Notes: generated by a model not told the origin, from the sequence alone. A DNA stretch of 56,849 nucleotides from Pseudomonadota bacterium (GCA_023395465.1 JAEWZE010000294.1:1-56849), one strand, 5' to 3'; positions 1 through 8,544 are shown, counted from the stretch's first letter. Translations and numbers: made by a program.

Positions 1-1624
1 TTGCAGCCACCGCCGTGGCCAGCGCGCCGCGCAGCGTGGCTTCGTCCGGCAACCGCTGTTGCCGCTGGCGCTGCAGCGCGGCGCTGGGCAGGTAGCGCGC
101 GGCCATGTCGTAGCCGTCCAGCGCGCCGCGCGCGACCAGGGCATCGAGCGCGGGACGCAGCCGTTCGCTGGACTGCAGCGCGGCCTCCGCGTCCGCCGCC
201 CCCACGGTCAGGACGTAGCGCACGTCGGGCGCGCCGAGTTCGTCGCGCAGCTGCGCGTCGCGCTCGAGCAGCGGCGCCGGCACCGGCGTCAGCTTGGCCA
301 GGTCGTTCTGCCAGAACGCGCCGGGACGCCATGCGATCACCGCGAGCGCCAGCAGCGCCAGCACCAGCAGCGACCAGCGCGGCCGCGGCAGCCGTTCGAT
401 CCGCTCCCACAGCGCGCGCAGGCGCGGCGAATCGGCCACGTCGCGCCGGGCCGGGTCGATCAGCGCCGGCAGCGCGAAGCGCGTGCACAGCGCCGCGGTG
501 GCGAGCGCGACGATGGTGAACACCGCCAGCTGGCGCAGCCCGTCCACGCCCGAGAACAGGAAGGTGAGATAGGCGATGCAGGTCGCGGCCACGCCGGTGG
601 CCAGGGTCGGCCACAGCGCGCGCACGCTGCGCCAGGGCGACAGTCCGGCGCGCTGCTGGCTGAAGAAATGGATCGGATAGTCCTGCACCACGCCGATCAG
701 GGTGAAGCCGAAGGCGATGGTGATGCCGTGCACGCGGTCGCCGAACAGCAGCACCAGCGTCGCCAGTCCGGCGATGCCGGCGCTGGCCAGCGGCAGCGCG
801 CCCAGCAGCGGGATCTTCCAGCTGCGGTAGGCGATCAACAGCAGCAGCACCAGGCCGATGCTGTCGACCGCGCCGATCCAGCCGGCCTCGCGCGCGGTGC
901 GGCTGCCGATCTCGTCGGCGAATGCGCCGGGGCCGCTGAGTTCGAGGGTGCCCGGATCGTCGCCGCGGGCACCGGCGTGGGCGGCCTGGATCGCTTCCAC
1001 CGCCTCGCGCTGGCCGTCCGGATCGAAACCGGCGGCGCGCGTTTCCACCAGCAGCAGCGCCTGCGTGCCGCTGCGGTCGAACCAGGCCTCGTGCAGCGTC
1101 TGCGGCGCGCGCGCCGGCAGCCAGGCTTCGGCCAGGCGCAGCGTCTCCAGGGTGGGGTCGGAGGGCAGCAGCGGTTCGACCAGTTCGCCGGCGGGCGACC
1201 CCAGGTCCTGCACGCGCTGGGCGATCTCCGCGCGCAGGAACTGCGCGTCCAGCCGCTGCGCATCGAGCGTGGGCGAGAGCAGGTAGCGATAGGGCCGCAG
1301 GTGCGCGGGGATCGCCTCGAGTCCGCTGCCGGCGCCGTTGGCGACGAAGCCGAAGCGCGCGTCGGCCGACAGCGTCGCGGCCATGGCGTGCGACTGCGCG
1401 GCCAGCGTGTCGACGTCCGCCCCGGCCAGCGCGACCAGCAGCAGGCGCGAGCCCGGGCCTTCGCCCAGCTCGTCGATCAGCAGCCGCTGTTCGGGCGTGC
1501 GCGGGTCGGGCAGGAAGCGGCGCAGGTCGCCGCTGAACGACAGCGTCTGCGACAGCCAGCCGCCCACCGCGAGCAGCAGTCCCAGCCAGCCCAGCGCCCA
1601 GGCCAGGCGTGCGCGGGTGCTCAT
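1..1624 (-). CDS. MMPL/RND-family exporter, C-terminus cut by window edge
   Basis: This is the N-terminal 541 residues or so of a membrane exporter of the MMPL (RND) superfamily; the gene runs off the left edge of the window. The start at 1624 gives an N-terminal hydrophobic helix (WALGWLGLLLAVGGWL). A long periplasmic domain follows, then a cluster of membrane helices that includes GVVQDYPIHFFSQQ near residue 310, which resembles the conserved Asp-containing helix of the family. The ATG overlaps the stop of the LolA-like gene (ATGA). In aryl-polyene pigment clusters an MMPL exporter and a LolA-like protein are standard neighbours and probably move the polyene lipid toward the outer membrane; that role is inferred from context. 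Family is well supported, substrate is not. Confidence 0.85.
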   Translation of the reverse strand, partial: MSTRARLAWALGWLGLLLAVGGWLSQTLSFSGDLRRFLPDPRTPEQRLLIDELGEGPGSRLLLVALAGADVDTLAAQSHAMAATLSADARFGFVANGAGSGLEAIPAHLRPYRYLLSPTLDAQRLDAQFLRAEIAQRVQDLGSPAGELVEPLLPSDPTLETLRLAEAWLPARAPQTLHEAWFDRSGTQALLLVETRAAGFDPDGQREAVEAIQAAHAGARGDDPGTLELSGPGAFADEIGSRTAREAGWIGAVDSIGLVLLLLIAYRSWKIPLLGALPLASAGIAGLATLVLLFGDRVHGITIAFGFTLIGVVQDYPIHFFSQQRAGLSPWRSVRALWPTLATGVAATCIAYLTFLFSGVDGLRQLAVFTIVALATAALCTRFALPALIDPARRDVADSPRLRALWERIERLPRPRWSLLVLALLALAVIAWRPGAFWQNDLAKLTPVPAPLLERDAQLRDELGAPDVRYVLTVGAADAEAALQSSERLRPALDALVARGALDGYDMAARYLPSAALQRQRQQRLPDEATLRGALATAVAA

Positions 1625-2316
1625 CCGGCGTCGCGGTCGCCGCGGCACAGGGCCGCGATATCGGCGGCGTCGCCGGCGTTCAGCGCGGCCTGCGCGGCGG
1701 CCGCCATCAGCGTGCGCTGCACCGGCCCCTTGGCCGGCACGGTCTCGATGCAGCGCAGCTCGCCGCCGTCGCCGTGCAGGACGATCCCCTGCAGGCGCGC
1801 GGCCAGCGCGGCCTCGCGCGGCACCAGCCGCAGCGCCCAGTGCGCGGCGCTGCCCTGCGCGTCCACCGTGTAGTGCGTGCGCAGCGCCCCGACGTCGCCC
1901 GAGAGCAGCGCGCCGAAGCTGGTCTGCAGCGCCGCCAGTTCCGGCGCGCGCGTCAGCGCGAAGCGCCGATCGGGCTTGCCGGCGCGCGCCAGCGTGGCGT
2001 GGCCGTCGCGGATGGTGGTGGTCTCGGCATAGGGCGCGCGCACCTCGCGCACCAGCGTGTCCGCGTCCGGGCGACGGTATTCGCCCGACAGCCGCAGCGG
2101 CGCCTTGAGCATCGGCGATTCGCGCACTTCGACGAAGGTCGTGGCGGCCGGCACCGGCCGTGCCAGTCCGCGCAGGATCGCCGCGCTATCGGGGCCGGCC
2201 TGCGCCCACGCCGGCGCCGCGGTCGCCAGCAGGCACAGGCTGGCCGCCAGCAGGCGGCGCCGGTGGGGCCGCGCCTGCCGCGACGGCGGGCGCTGTTTGC
2301 TCTTGTTCGTCGACAT
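1621..2316 (-). CDS. LolA-like outer-membrane lipid carrier protein
   Basis: A protein of 231 residues with a basic N-terminus (RRR) and a signal peptide ending in TAAPAWA-QAG, so it is exported to the periplasm. The mature part resembles LolA-like proteins found next to MMPL exporters in aryl-polyene clusters (ApeM-like); it would carry a lipid or pigment precursor across the periplasm. I chose the ATG at 2316 because the signal peptide needs an upstream start. This makes the gene overlap the 3' end of the acyltransferase gene by 131 nt in another frame, which is unusually long. The stop overlaps the MMPL start (ATGA), so the two are probably translationally coupled. Family assignment comes mainly from context and size. 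Confidence 0.7.
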   Translation of the reverse strand: MSTNKSKQRPPSRQARPHRRRLLAASLCLLATAAPAWAQAGPDSAAILRGLARPVPAATTFVEVRESPMLKAPLRLSGEYRRPDADTLVREVRAPYAETTTIRDGHATLARAGKPDRRFALTRAPELAALQTSFGALLSGDVGALRTHYTVDAQGSAAHWALRLVPREAALAARLQGIVLHGDGGELRCIETVPAKGPVQRTLMAAAAQAALNAGDAADIAALCRGDRDAG

Positions 2317-3205
2317 GCCAGAAATCGTAGAAGTTGAACCAGTTGTAGGGGGCCCGCCGGGCGTGATGTTCCAGCCTGGCCGCATAACCCCGGATGAGTG
2401 CCGCCAGCGCTTCGTCACGGCGGCCGCGCGGCAGGTCGATGCCGTCGCTGAAGGTCTCGAAGGTCAGCTGGTAGCGGTTGCCGCCACGATACAGGCCAAA
2501 GCCGAGCATCACCGGCAGCCGCAGCACGGCCGCCATCTGCCAGGGCGCCAGCGGGAACCGCGCCGGCGCGCCGAAGAAGGGCACCTGCACCGCGCGCTGC
2601 CGGGGCAGCGCGCGATCGACCAGCAGCGCCACCAGCGCGCCCTCGCTGGCCGCCTGCTGGATCTGCAGCATCAGCGCCGGGCCGTCCTGGCCCGCATCGA
2701 TCACCCCGGCGGCGATTTCCGGCGCCAGCGCATCGAGCACCTGGGTGATCGCCTGGCTGTGCGCCTTGTCCAGCACCACCCGCAGCTTGAGCCCCGGGCG
2801 CTGGCGCGAGAGCACGCGCATCACCTCGAAGCTGCCCAGGTGGGAGCCGAACAGCAGCACGCCACGGCCCTCGTCGACCTTGGCCGCAAGCGTTTCCACC
2901 CCGTCCACCTCGATGCGGAAGCGGCTTTCCTTGCCGTCGAGCAGGAACAGCCGATCCAGCGTCATCGAGGCGAAGGCGTGCACGTGGCGGGCGCCGTCGA
3001 TCAGTCCCGCGGGCCGGCCCAGCGCCCGGCCCAGGAAGGCGATCGAGGCGCGCCGCTCCGGCCCGCGCCGCAGCAGGAAATACAGGCTCACCGGGTAGAG
3101 CAGCAGCCGCGCCAGCGGCCGTCCGCCGTGCCGGCCCACGGCCCGCATCAGCCACACCGCCACGCGGCCGCCGCCTTCCGGCCGCTGTTTCCAGTCCCCG
3201 CTCAT
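2186..3205 (-). CDS. LpxL/HtrB-like lysophospholipid acyltransferase
   Basis: A 339-residue acyltransferase of the LpxL/HtrB family. The catalytic H-x4-E signature is visible as GSHLGSFEVMR, and the usual family C-terminus NWFNFYDFW is present. After it there is an extra Ala/Pro-rich tail of about 40 residues, translated from DNA that also encodes the signal peptide of the LolA-like protein in another frame. An N-terminal hydrophobic stretch (LLLYPVSLYFLL) would anchor it to the inner membrane. It starts with ATG overlapping the dehydratase stop (ATGA). In this cluster it may acylate the aryl-polyene lipid; the acyl acceptor is unknown. Confidence 0.85.
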   Translation of the reverse strand: MSGDWKQRPEGGGRVAVWLMRAVGRHGGRPLARLLLYPVSLYFLLRRGPERRASIAFLGRALGRPAGLIDGARHVHAFASMTLDRLFLLDGKESRFRIEVDGVETLAAKVDEGRGVLLFGSHLGSFEVMRVLSRQRPGLKLRVVLDKAHSQAITQVLDALAPEIAAGVIDAGQDGPALMLQIQQAASEGALVALLVDRALPRQRAVQVPFFGAPARFPLAPWQMAAVLRLPVMLGFGLYRGGNRYQLTFETFSDGIDLPRGRRDEALAALIRGYAARLEHHARRAPYNWFNFYDFWHVDEQEQTAPAVAAGAAPPAPPAGGQPVPAGDRGAGVGAGRPR

Positions 3206-3513
3206 GGCTGCGGCCCCGCTCCCCCCGTGGCGATGTCCCCGCTGGCGATTGTCGCCTCCGCGCGCAGCACGCGGAACCGCCAGCGCGCAGCGGGCATCGG
3301 CGCCAGCGGCTCGAGTTCGATCCGCGCCACCTCGCCCGGCAGCAGCGGCTGCAGAAACTTCACCCGCGGCAGCCGCAGCGCCGGCAGCGGCCCGTGCTGC
3401 TGCTCGATCGCCGCCACCACCCGGTCCAGCACCACCACGCCGGGCACCACCGGCCGGCCGGGGAAATGGCCCGGCAGGCACGGATGCCCGGGGTCGATCA
3501 CAAACTCCAGCAC
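3202..3513 (-). CDS. ApeI-like 3-hydroxyacyl-ACP dehydratase (hotdog fold)
   Basis: A short hotdog-fold protein (103 residues, GTG start) with the FabZ/FabA-like signature HFPGRPVVPGVVVLD near residue 16. ApeI-type single-domain dehydratases of this length are part of aryl-polyene synthases and form the double bonds of the polyene chain. The gene starts 3 nt after the stop of the 1-acylglycerol-phosphate-type acyltransferase and ends overlapping the next acyltransferase start, so it is inside one transcription unit. The reaction is inferred from family and neighbours. Confidence 0.8.
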   Translation of the reverse strand: MLEFVIDPGHPCLPGHFPGRPVVPGVVVLDRVVAAIEQQHGPLPALRLPRVKFLQPLLPGEVARIELEPLAPMPAARWRFRVLRAEATIASGDIATGGAGPQP

Positions 3514-3516
3514 CGC

Positions 3517-4362
3517 CTACTCCCAGCCGTCGAGGATCGCCTGGACGTGCGCCTGGGCCCGTTCGGCCAGCGCCTGGCGGGCCACCGGACGACCGTCCTC
3601 GCGGGTCGGCAGCGGCGCGCCGAAACCGACCCGGATCGTGCCCGGCCGCACCCGGAAGAAGCCGTCCACCGGCAGCACCCGGCCGGCGCCCTGCAGCGCC
3701 ACCGGGACCACGTCCACGCCGGCATCGATGGCCGACTGCAGCGAACCGGCCTTGAACGGCGCCATCGCCCCGTCGCGGCTGCGGGTGCCTTCGGGAAACA
3801 GGCACAGGCTCTGCCCGCCGGCCAGCAGGGCCGCGGCCTGGCGCCGGAACAGCGCGCCGGCGCGGGCGCTGTCGCGCACGATGAACAGCATGCCGGTGGC
3901 GCAGGCGTACCAGCCGACGAAGGGCACCCGCCGCATCTCCTCCTTGAGCAGGAAGCGCAGCGGCACCGGGATCGCGCGGAACAGCGCGCAGATGTCGATC
4001 ACCGACTGGTGGTTGGCCACGAACAGGCAGGGACGCGAGAAGTCGATCCGCTCCTGCCCTTCGATCCGCAGCCGCGCCCCCGCGCCCCACAGCAGCCCGG
4101 GCGCCCAGCAGCGCGCGGCCATGCGCAGCGGCAGCCGCGCGCGCGCGCCCGATCCGGGCCGCAGCAGCAGTGCGAGCGTGATCCAGCCCGCCGTCCAGGC
4201 CAGCGTGAAGGCGAACTGCACGACGTTCCATACCCGCCACGCCACCCCCGCGACCTCGCGTGCATCGCAGGCGGGCGCAGCGGTGGCCGGCTCGATGGCG
4301 GCACAGGACACCGACGCCTCGCGCGCGTCCTGCTGGAACCCGGGGCCGGTCATGCCTTCCAT
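3517..4362 (-). CDS. 1-acyl-sn-glycerol-3-phosphate-type acyltransferase (PlsC-like)
   Basis: A 281-residue membrane acyltransferase. It has an N-terminal hydrophobic helix (WITLALLL), the catalytic NHQSVID (NHx4D) block and the acceptor-binding FPEGTRSRDG block, both in the usual PlsC order and spacing. The start at 4362 lies 1 nt after the stop of the preceding membrane-protein gene; an internal ATG at 4353 with GGAAGG just upstream is an alternative. Aryl-polyene clusters commonly carry such an acyltransferase to place the polyene on a lipid or sugar acceptor. Enzyme class is secure; the acceptor is not known. Confidence 0.9.
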   Translation of the reverse strand: MEGMTGPGFQQDAREASVSCAAIEPATAAPACDAREVAGVAWRVWNVVQFAFTLAWTAGWITLALLLRPGSGARARLPLRMAARCWAPGLLWGAGARLRIEGQERIDFSRPCLFVANHQSVIDICALFRAIPVPLRFLLKEEMRRVPFVGWYACATGMLFIVRDSARAGALFRRQAAALLAGGQSLCLFPEGTRSRDGAMAPFKAGSLQSAIDAGVDVVPVALQGAGRVLPVDGFFRVRPGTIRVGFGAPLPTREDGRPVARQALAERAQAHVQAILDGWE

Positions 4363-4363
4363 G

Positions 4364-5047
4364 TCAGCGCAGGAAGTCGCGCCAGAAGGCCGGGCCCAGC
4401 CCGCCCAGCCGGCGCAGGAAGCCGATGAAACCCTGCTCGCGGTCCGGGAAGCGGCGCCGCCGCCACTGGAATTCGAGCGCGAAGAAACCACCGACCAGGC
4501 CGTAGTTGAGCAGGTTGGCGAACCACGACCACTGCTCGTGGGTGATCGGGTACGGCGAGTCGATGCCCGCCTGCGCCAGCAGCCCGCCGGGTTCGGCCAG
4601 CAGCGCCAGCACCAGGTTGGCCAGGCCCAGCAGCACCAGCACCCCCGTCCACAGCCCGGTCAGCGAACGCGCATAGGCGGCCACGTCCGGCCGCAGCTGC
4701 GCCGGCGGCAGCCCATCGAGCCCGGACACGATGCGGGTGATCAGCGGCACCCGTCCCGCCTTCAGGCTGCGCCCGAAGACCCAGGCCACCAGCGCGACGA
4801 AGGCCACCGGCGCCACCAGCAGCGGCAGCGTCGCCAACCCCGCGCCATGCAGCCACCAGCACGCGGCCACCAGGGCGAGGGTCGCCGGAAACGCCCACGG
4901 CCGCAGCCGCAGCAGCGGCGCGGCCATCAGCAGCGCCACCAGTACCAGCAGCGCGGCCAGCGCCAGGCGCGCGTCGCCGCCGGCGCTGGCGCCGTGCGCC
5001 AGCAGCGCGTAGGCCACCGCCAGGACGATCTGCAGTGCGAGGATCAA
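4364..5047 (-). CDS. COG4648-like polytopic membrane protein of the aryl-polyene cluster
   Basis: A 227-residue integral membrane protein with at least five hydrophobic segments, starting immediately with the helix ILALQIVLAVAYALLAHG. Similar membrane proteins of unknown function sit between the acyl carrier protein and acyltransferase genes in aryl-polyene clusters (ApeG-like). I place the start at a TTG at 5047 because it overlaps the ACP stop (TTGA) and no other start gives a full first helix. It ends 1 nt before the acyltransferase start. Its biochemical job is unknown; tight coupling suggests work at the inner membrane with the ACP-bound chain or its acceptor. Confidence 0.8.
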   Translation of the reverse strand: MILALQIVLAVAYALLAHGASAGGDARLALAALLVLVALLMAAPLLRLRPWAFPATLALVAACWWLHGAGLATLPLLVAPVAFVALVAWVFGRSLKAGRVPLITRIVSGLDGLPPAQLRPDVAAYARSLTGLWTGVLVLLGLANLVLALLAEPGGLLAQAGIDSPYPITHEQWSWFANLLNYGLVGGFFALEFQWRRRRFPDREQGFIGFLRRLGGLGPAFWRDFLR

Positions 5048-5313
5048 GTCGTTCTGTGCTGCTGGACGTGTTCGGACAGGGCGCGCAACGAGGCGAAGAT
5101 GCGACGGTTCTCGTCGGCATCCGAGCGCAGCTGGAAGCCGTAGCGCTTGCTGATGGCCAGCGCCAGCTCCAGCGCGTCGATCGAATCCAGGCCCAGCCCG
5201 GCGTTGAACAGCGGCGCTTCCGGGTCGATCGCGTCCGCCGCCACGCCGTCCAGGTTCAGGCTGTCGACCAGCAGTTCGGCGAGTTCGCGTTCGGCATCGG
5301 TTTGCACGGGCAT
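5044..5313 (-). CDS. xanC: Acyl carrier protein of the pigment operon
   Basis: An 89-residue acyl carrier protein. The 4'-phosphopantetheine attachment serine lies in GLGLDSIDALELALAI, a textbook DS[IL] site, and the predicted four-helix length is right. The start at 5313 gives a normal ACP length; a longer in-frame start at 5370 would add a non-ACP extension. It is the first gene of the minus-strand pigment operon and lies divergent from the halogenase-like gene. Xanthomonadin clusters carry a dedicated carrier protein called XanC; the symbol is given by position and family, not by a sequence comparison. Confidence 0.85.
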   Translation of the reverse strand: MPVQTDAERELAELLVDSLNLDGVAADAIDPEAPLFNAGLGLDSIDALELALAISKRYGFQLRSDADENRRIFASLRALSEHVQQHRTT

Positions 5314-5483
5314 GGCACGGGAGTTCTCTGACAGGGCCGCAACAATCGTGCATCGGGCCGCCCGGCGCAAGCGCGGCGCGCGCGGCGGCGGGCGCCACGG
5401 CGGCCTTCGCGCCCTTCAGGAAGCCGCCGGGCGGTCCGCTATCATGCGCACCCGTTCAGCGAACCCGCGCCCGCACGTCCAGG
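5314..5483. promoter_or_regulatory. Divergent intergenic region of the pigment cluster
   Basis: This 170-nt gap separates the ACP operon (minus) from the halogenase-xanB2 pair (plus), so promoters for both should lie here. The only -10-like hexamer I can point to is TATCAT at 5440-5445 on the plus strand, 38 nt before the halogenase start; no convincing -35 is seen. The rest is very GC-rich. Confidence 0.35.
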
Positions 5484-6857
5484 ATGGCCAGCCCCGCACC
5501 GCCCGCCGCAGCCCCCGCAGCCCCGATGGACTGCGACGTCCTGGTGATCGGCGGCGGGCCGGCCGGCAGCACCGCGGCGGCCCTGCTGGCCCGCCGTGGC
5601 CACCGCGTGGTCCTGCTGGAGAAGGACGCGCATCCGCGCTTCCACATCGGCGAGTCGCTGCTGCCGATGAACATGCCGATCCTGGCCGAACTGGGCGTGC
5701 TGGAGCAGGTGCGCGCGATCGGGGTGCGCAAGCGCGGTGCCGATTTCCCGCTCACCGAGATGGCCGGCAAGCGCTACGTGTTCCACTTCAGCCGCGCCCT
5801 CGACCCGCGCTACGACCACGCCATGCACGTGCGCCGCGACCAGTTCGACCAGTTGCTGTTCGAACACGCCCGCGCCAGCGGCGCGGACGCGCGCCAGCGC
5901 ACACGCGTGGTCGACGTGGGCTTCGGCGCGGATGGGCGGCCGACCGTGGTCGAGGCCCGCGATGGCGACGGCGCCGTGCTGCGCTGGGCGCCGCGCTACG
6001 TGCTCGACGCCAGCGGCCGCGACACCTTCCTGGCCGCGCGCCGCAAGTACAAGCGCAAGGATCCGCGCCACCAGTCCGCGGCCCTGTTCAGCCATTTCCG
6101 GGGCGTCGCCCGCCACGAAGGCGAGGACGCGGGCAACATCACCGTGGCGCGCTTCGACCAGGGCTGGTTCTGGCTGATCCCGCTGCCCGACGACATCATG
6201 AGCGTGGGCGCGGTGTGCTTCCCCGACTACCTGCGGCAGCGCAGCGCCGACGGCGGCCGCATCGACAACGAGACCCTGCTGCTGCGCACGCTCGAGGCCA
6301 ATCCCGAGGTGCGCGCGCGCATGCAGGGCGCGCAGCGGGTGGCCCCGGTGCACGCCACCGGCAACTATTCCTACGGTTCGACCCGCATGGCCGGCCCGGG
6401 CTGGATGCTGATCGGCGATGCATACGCCTTCGTCGACCCGATCTTCTCCTCCGGCGTGTTCCTGGCCATGGACAGCGCGCGCGAGGCGACCGCGGTGGTT
6501 GACGCCGCGCTGCGCGATCCGGCGCGCGAGGCGCCGATGCAGGCGGCGATGCAGGCGCGCCTCGCGCGCGGGCTGCGCCACTTCACCTGGTTCATCCACC
6601 GCTTCAACAGCCCGGTGATGCGGCGGCTGTTCTCGGCGCCGCGCAACGACTGGCAGCTCGAACAGGCGATCATCTCGATGCTGGCCGGCGACGTGTTCGA
6701 CAACCCGGCGGTGCGCAAGCGGCTGTACGCCTTCCGCCTGGTCTATGCGCTCAACGCGGTGGCCATCGCGCCGCGCGCGCTGCGCGGCTGGATGCAGCGC
6801 CGCCGCCAGGCGCGCTCGAGCTTCCGCGGCGACACCCTGCACGAGGGCAATCCGTGA
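5484..6857 (+). CDS. Flavin-dependent halogenase-like / NAD(P)/FAD oxidoreductase of the xanthomonadin cluster
   Basis: A 457-residue flavoprotein. The dinucleotide-binding motif VIGGGPAG is at residues 21-28, the second FAD motif GDAYAFVDP near residue 310, and GWFWLIPL near residue 226 matches the W-x-W-x-I-P signature of flavin-dependent halogenases. Xanthomonadins are brominated aryl polyenes, so a halogenase fits; a reductase role has also been proposed for the equivalent xan-cluster gene (XanB1 in my recollection). The ATG at 5484 is used; an in-frame ATG at 5526 would remove a Pro/Ala-rich leader. The stop overlaps the GTG start of xanB2 (GTGA), so the two are co-translated. Confidence 0.85.
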   Translation: MASPAPPAAAPAAPMDCDVLVIGGGPAGSTAAALLARRGHRVVLLEKDAHPRFHIGESLLPMNMPILAELGVLEQVRAIGVRKRGADFPLTEMAGKRYVFHFSRALDPRYDHAMHVRRDQFDQLLFEHARASGADARQRTRVVDVGFGADGRPTVVEARDGDGAVLRWAPRYVLDASGRDTFLAARRKYKRKDPRHQSAALFSHFRGVARHEGEDAGNITVARFDQGWFWLIPLPDDIMSVGAVCFPDYLRQRSADGGRIDNETLLLRTLEANPEVRARMQGAQRVAPVHATGNYSYGSTRMAGPGWMLIGDAYAFVDPIFSSGVFLAMDSAREATAVVDAALRDPAREAPMQAAMQARLARGLRHFTWFIHRFNSPVMRRLFSAPRNDWQLEQAIISMLAGDVFDNPAVRKRLYAFRLVYALNAVAIAPRALRGWMQRRRQARSSFRGDTLHEGNP

Positions 6858-7885
6858 GCCGTCCCGTTCCGCTTGCCCCGTCCGCGCCGCGGCTGCGCGT
6901 GGAATACGTCGACGCGGCCGAGCCGGCGCAGCTGCTGGCCCACGACGACGTGCTCGCGGTGCTGGGCTTCGGCGACGACGCGCCACGGCTGGACGATCCG
7001 CGCTACCTGCGCGTGCCGCTGCAGCCGCACGGCCGCGCCCCGCTGGAGGTCTGGCACGCGCAGGCGCCGGTGCGCAGCGGCCGCGAGGGCGAGATCGCGT
7101 GGTCCTGCGACGGTCAGCTGCTGTTCGGCGCGATCGAGGTCGAGGAGCCGGCCGGGCACACCGGACAGGGTGACAACAGCGGCATCCTGCTCGCGGCCGA
7201 GCACGCCTACCGCCAGCTGACGCGCTTCGTCGGAGGCAGCGAGTACCCGCACCTGCTGCGGATCTGGAACTACCTGGACGCGATCACGCTGGGCGAGGGC
7301 GACGCCGAGCGCTACCGGCAGTTCTGCGTGGGGCGCGCGCGCGGGCTGGGCGATTTCGACGCCAGCTCGCTGCCGGCCGCCACCGCCATCGGCCGCTGCG
7401 ACGACGCGCGCACGGTGCAGGTCTACTGGCTGGCCGCGCGCGCGCCCGGCGCGCCGGTGGAGAATCCGCGCCAGGTCAGCGCCTACCGCTACCCGCGCCA
7501 GTACGGTCCGCAGCCACCGAGCTTCGCCCGCGCCATGCTGCCGCCGCCGGGCGGGACCATGCCGCTGCTGCTGTCGGGCACCGCGGCCGTGGTCGGCCAC
7601 GCCTCGCGCCACGCCGCCGACGAACTGCTGGCGCAGCTCGACGAGACGTTCGCCAACTTCGACGCGCTGCTGGGCGCGGCCCGCGAGCGCGACCCCGGCC
7701 TGCCGGCGCAATTCGGCGCCGGGACCCGGCTCAAGGTCTACGTGCGCGATCGCGAAGACCTGCCGCTGGTCGAGCGCGCGCTGGACGAGCGCTTCGGCGA
7801 CCGGGTGCCGCGGATCCTGCTGCACGCCGCGATCTGCCGGCGCGAGCTGGCGGTCGAGATAGACGGCGTGCACGACGCGGACTGA
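6854..7885 (+). CDS. xanB2: XanB2-type chorismatase (3-/4-hydroxybenzoate synthase)
   Basis: A 343-residue member of the FkbO/Hyg5/XanB2 chorismatase family, recognised by the blocks TGQGDNSGILLAAEHAY, LRIWNYLDAI, RYRQFCVGRARGL and QVSAYRYPRQYGP. XanB2 enzymes split chorismate into pyruvate and hydroxybenzoates. 3-Hydroxybenzoate primes xanthomonadin synthesis and 4-hydroxybenzoate feeds ubiquinone. The GTG start overlaps the halogenase stop by 4 nt. Notably aroE, an enzyme of chorismate supply, is encoded only 2 kb downstream. Family and role are well supported by sequence and by the pigment neighbourhood. Confidence 0.9.
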   Translation: MSRPVPLAPSAPRLRVEYVDAAEPAQLLAHDDVLAVLGFGDDAPRLDDPRYLRVPLQPHGRAPLEVWHAQAPVRSGREGEIAWSCDGQLLFGAIEVEEPAGHTGQGDNSGILLAAEHAYRQLTRFVGGSEYPHLLRIWNYLDAITLGEGDAERYRQFCVGRARGLGDFDASSLPAATAIGRCDDARTVQVYWLAARAPGAPVENPRQVSAYRYPRQYGPQPPSFARAMLPPPGGTMPLLLSGTAAVVGHASRHAADELLAQLDETFANFDALLGAARERDPGLPAQFGAGTRLKVYVRDREDLPLVERALDERFGDRVPRILLHAAICRRELAVEIDGVHDAD

Positions 7886-7948
7886 GCGCCGACCGTCGGC
7901 CCGGCGCGCAGCCTCGGGACGCGACCGCAGGAGACGATCCGCGCGTCA

Positions 7949-8139
7949 GCTTTGCGCGGAGTGCCGGGCACGCATGCGCCGGACGGATCGAGGCGCCACG
8001 GGTGGCGAGGCTTGTCCTGGCGGCCGGGAGTCGCGGCAAGGCAGGCGCCAGGTCCCGCGCCCAGGCAGGTTGTGGGAGCGCGCTTGCGCGCGAAGTCGTT
8101 CGCGACCCGGGTCGCTCCCACGTGAATCCCGCGCAAAGC
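7949..8139. repeat. Composite inverted-repeat element in the xanB2-downstream gap
   Basis: The 350-nt gap 7886-8235 holds no gene that I trust. It contains nested inverted repeats: an outer 11-bp pair GCTTTGCGCGG (7949-7959) and CCGCGCAAAGC (8129-8139), and an inner pair GTGGGAGCG (8072-8080) and CGCTCCCAC (8113-8121) around a GC-rich arm. GTGGGAGC/GCTCCCAC hairpins look like REP-type intergenic repeats common in Pseudomonas and xanthomonad genomes. It could also end xanB2 transcription, although no T-tract follows. Confidence 0.5.
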
Positions 8140-8235
8140 CCTCCGGCGCCCACCCCCGGACCCCGCCTGGGTCACAATCGGCCCACGCCCGCCGTCCCGT
8201 CCACGGGCATCACACCTGCAACCACGGAGAACACC

Positions 8236-8484
8236 ATGGGAATGATCAGCCTGGTCTGGGGCATCCTGGCCATGATCTGGATGGTCCTGGCACTGCTTCC
8301 GATCGTCGGGATCACCAACTGGCTGCTGATTCCGTTCGCCGCGGTCGGCGCGATCATCGCCGCGGTCGGCCTGCTGTTCACGAGCAGCGCGCGACGCGGC
8401 CGGGCCAAGGCCGGCCTGATCCTCAACGGCATCGTGATCTTCGTGGCGATCTGGCGGCTGGGGCTGGGCGGCGGCCTGATCTGA
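8236..8484 (+). CDS. Small hydrophobic membrane protein, 82 aa
   Basis: An 82-residue protein with two to three hydrophobic helices: an N-terminal one (GILAMIWMVLALLPIVGI), a second (IPFAAVGAIIAAVGLLF), a short basic loop (SSARRGRAK) and a C-terminal one (ILNGIVIFVAIWRLGL). The start at 8236 is supported by GGAGA nine to five bases upstream. It stands alone between the repeat region and hemB. I recognise no specific family; similar small inner-membrane proteins are common and mostly uncharacterised. Confidence 0.75.
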   Translation: MGMISLVWGILAMIWMVLALLPIVGITNWLLIPFAAVGAIIAAVGLLFTSSARRGRAKAGLILNGIVIFVAIWRLGLGGGLI

Positions 8485-8544
8485 AGCCGCACCCGGACAT
8501 CCGGTCCGGGGTCCGGGTCGCGGGCGGCGCGTAGAATGCCGCCC

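Noticed and set aside
59..1873. 604-codon plus-strand open frame rich in Arg, Gln and His
   Set aside because: It is antisense to the MMPL exporter, whose translation gives clear membrane helices; the plus-strand product is low-complexity as expected from high-GC antisense frames.
2057..5143. 1028-codon plus-strand open frame
   Set aside because: It runs antisense through five recognisable genes with conserved motifs (NHx4D, FPEGTR, HFPGRP) and has no domain of its own.
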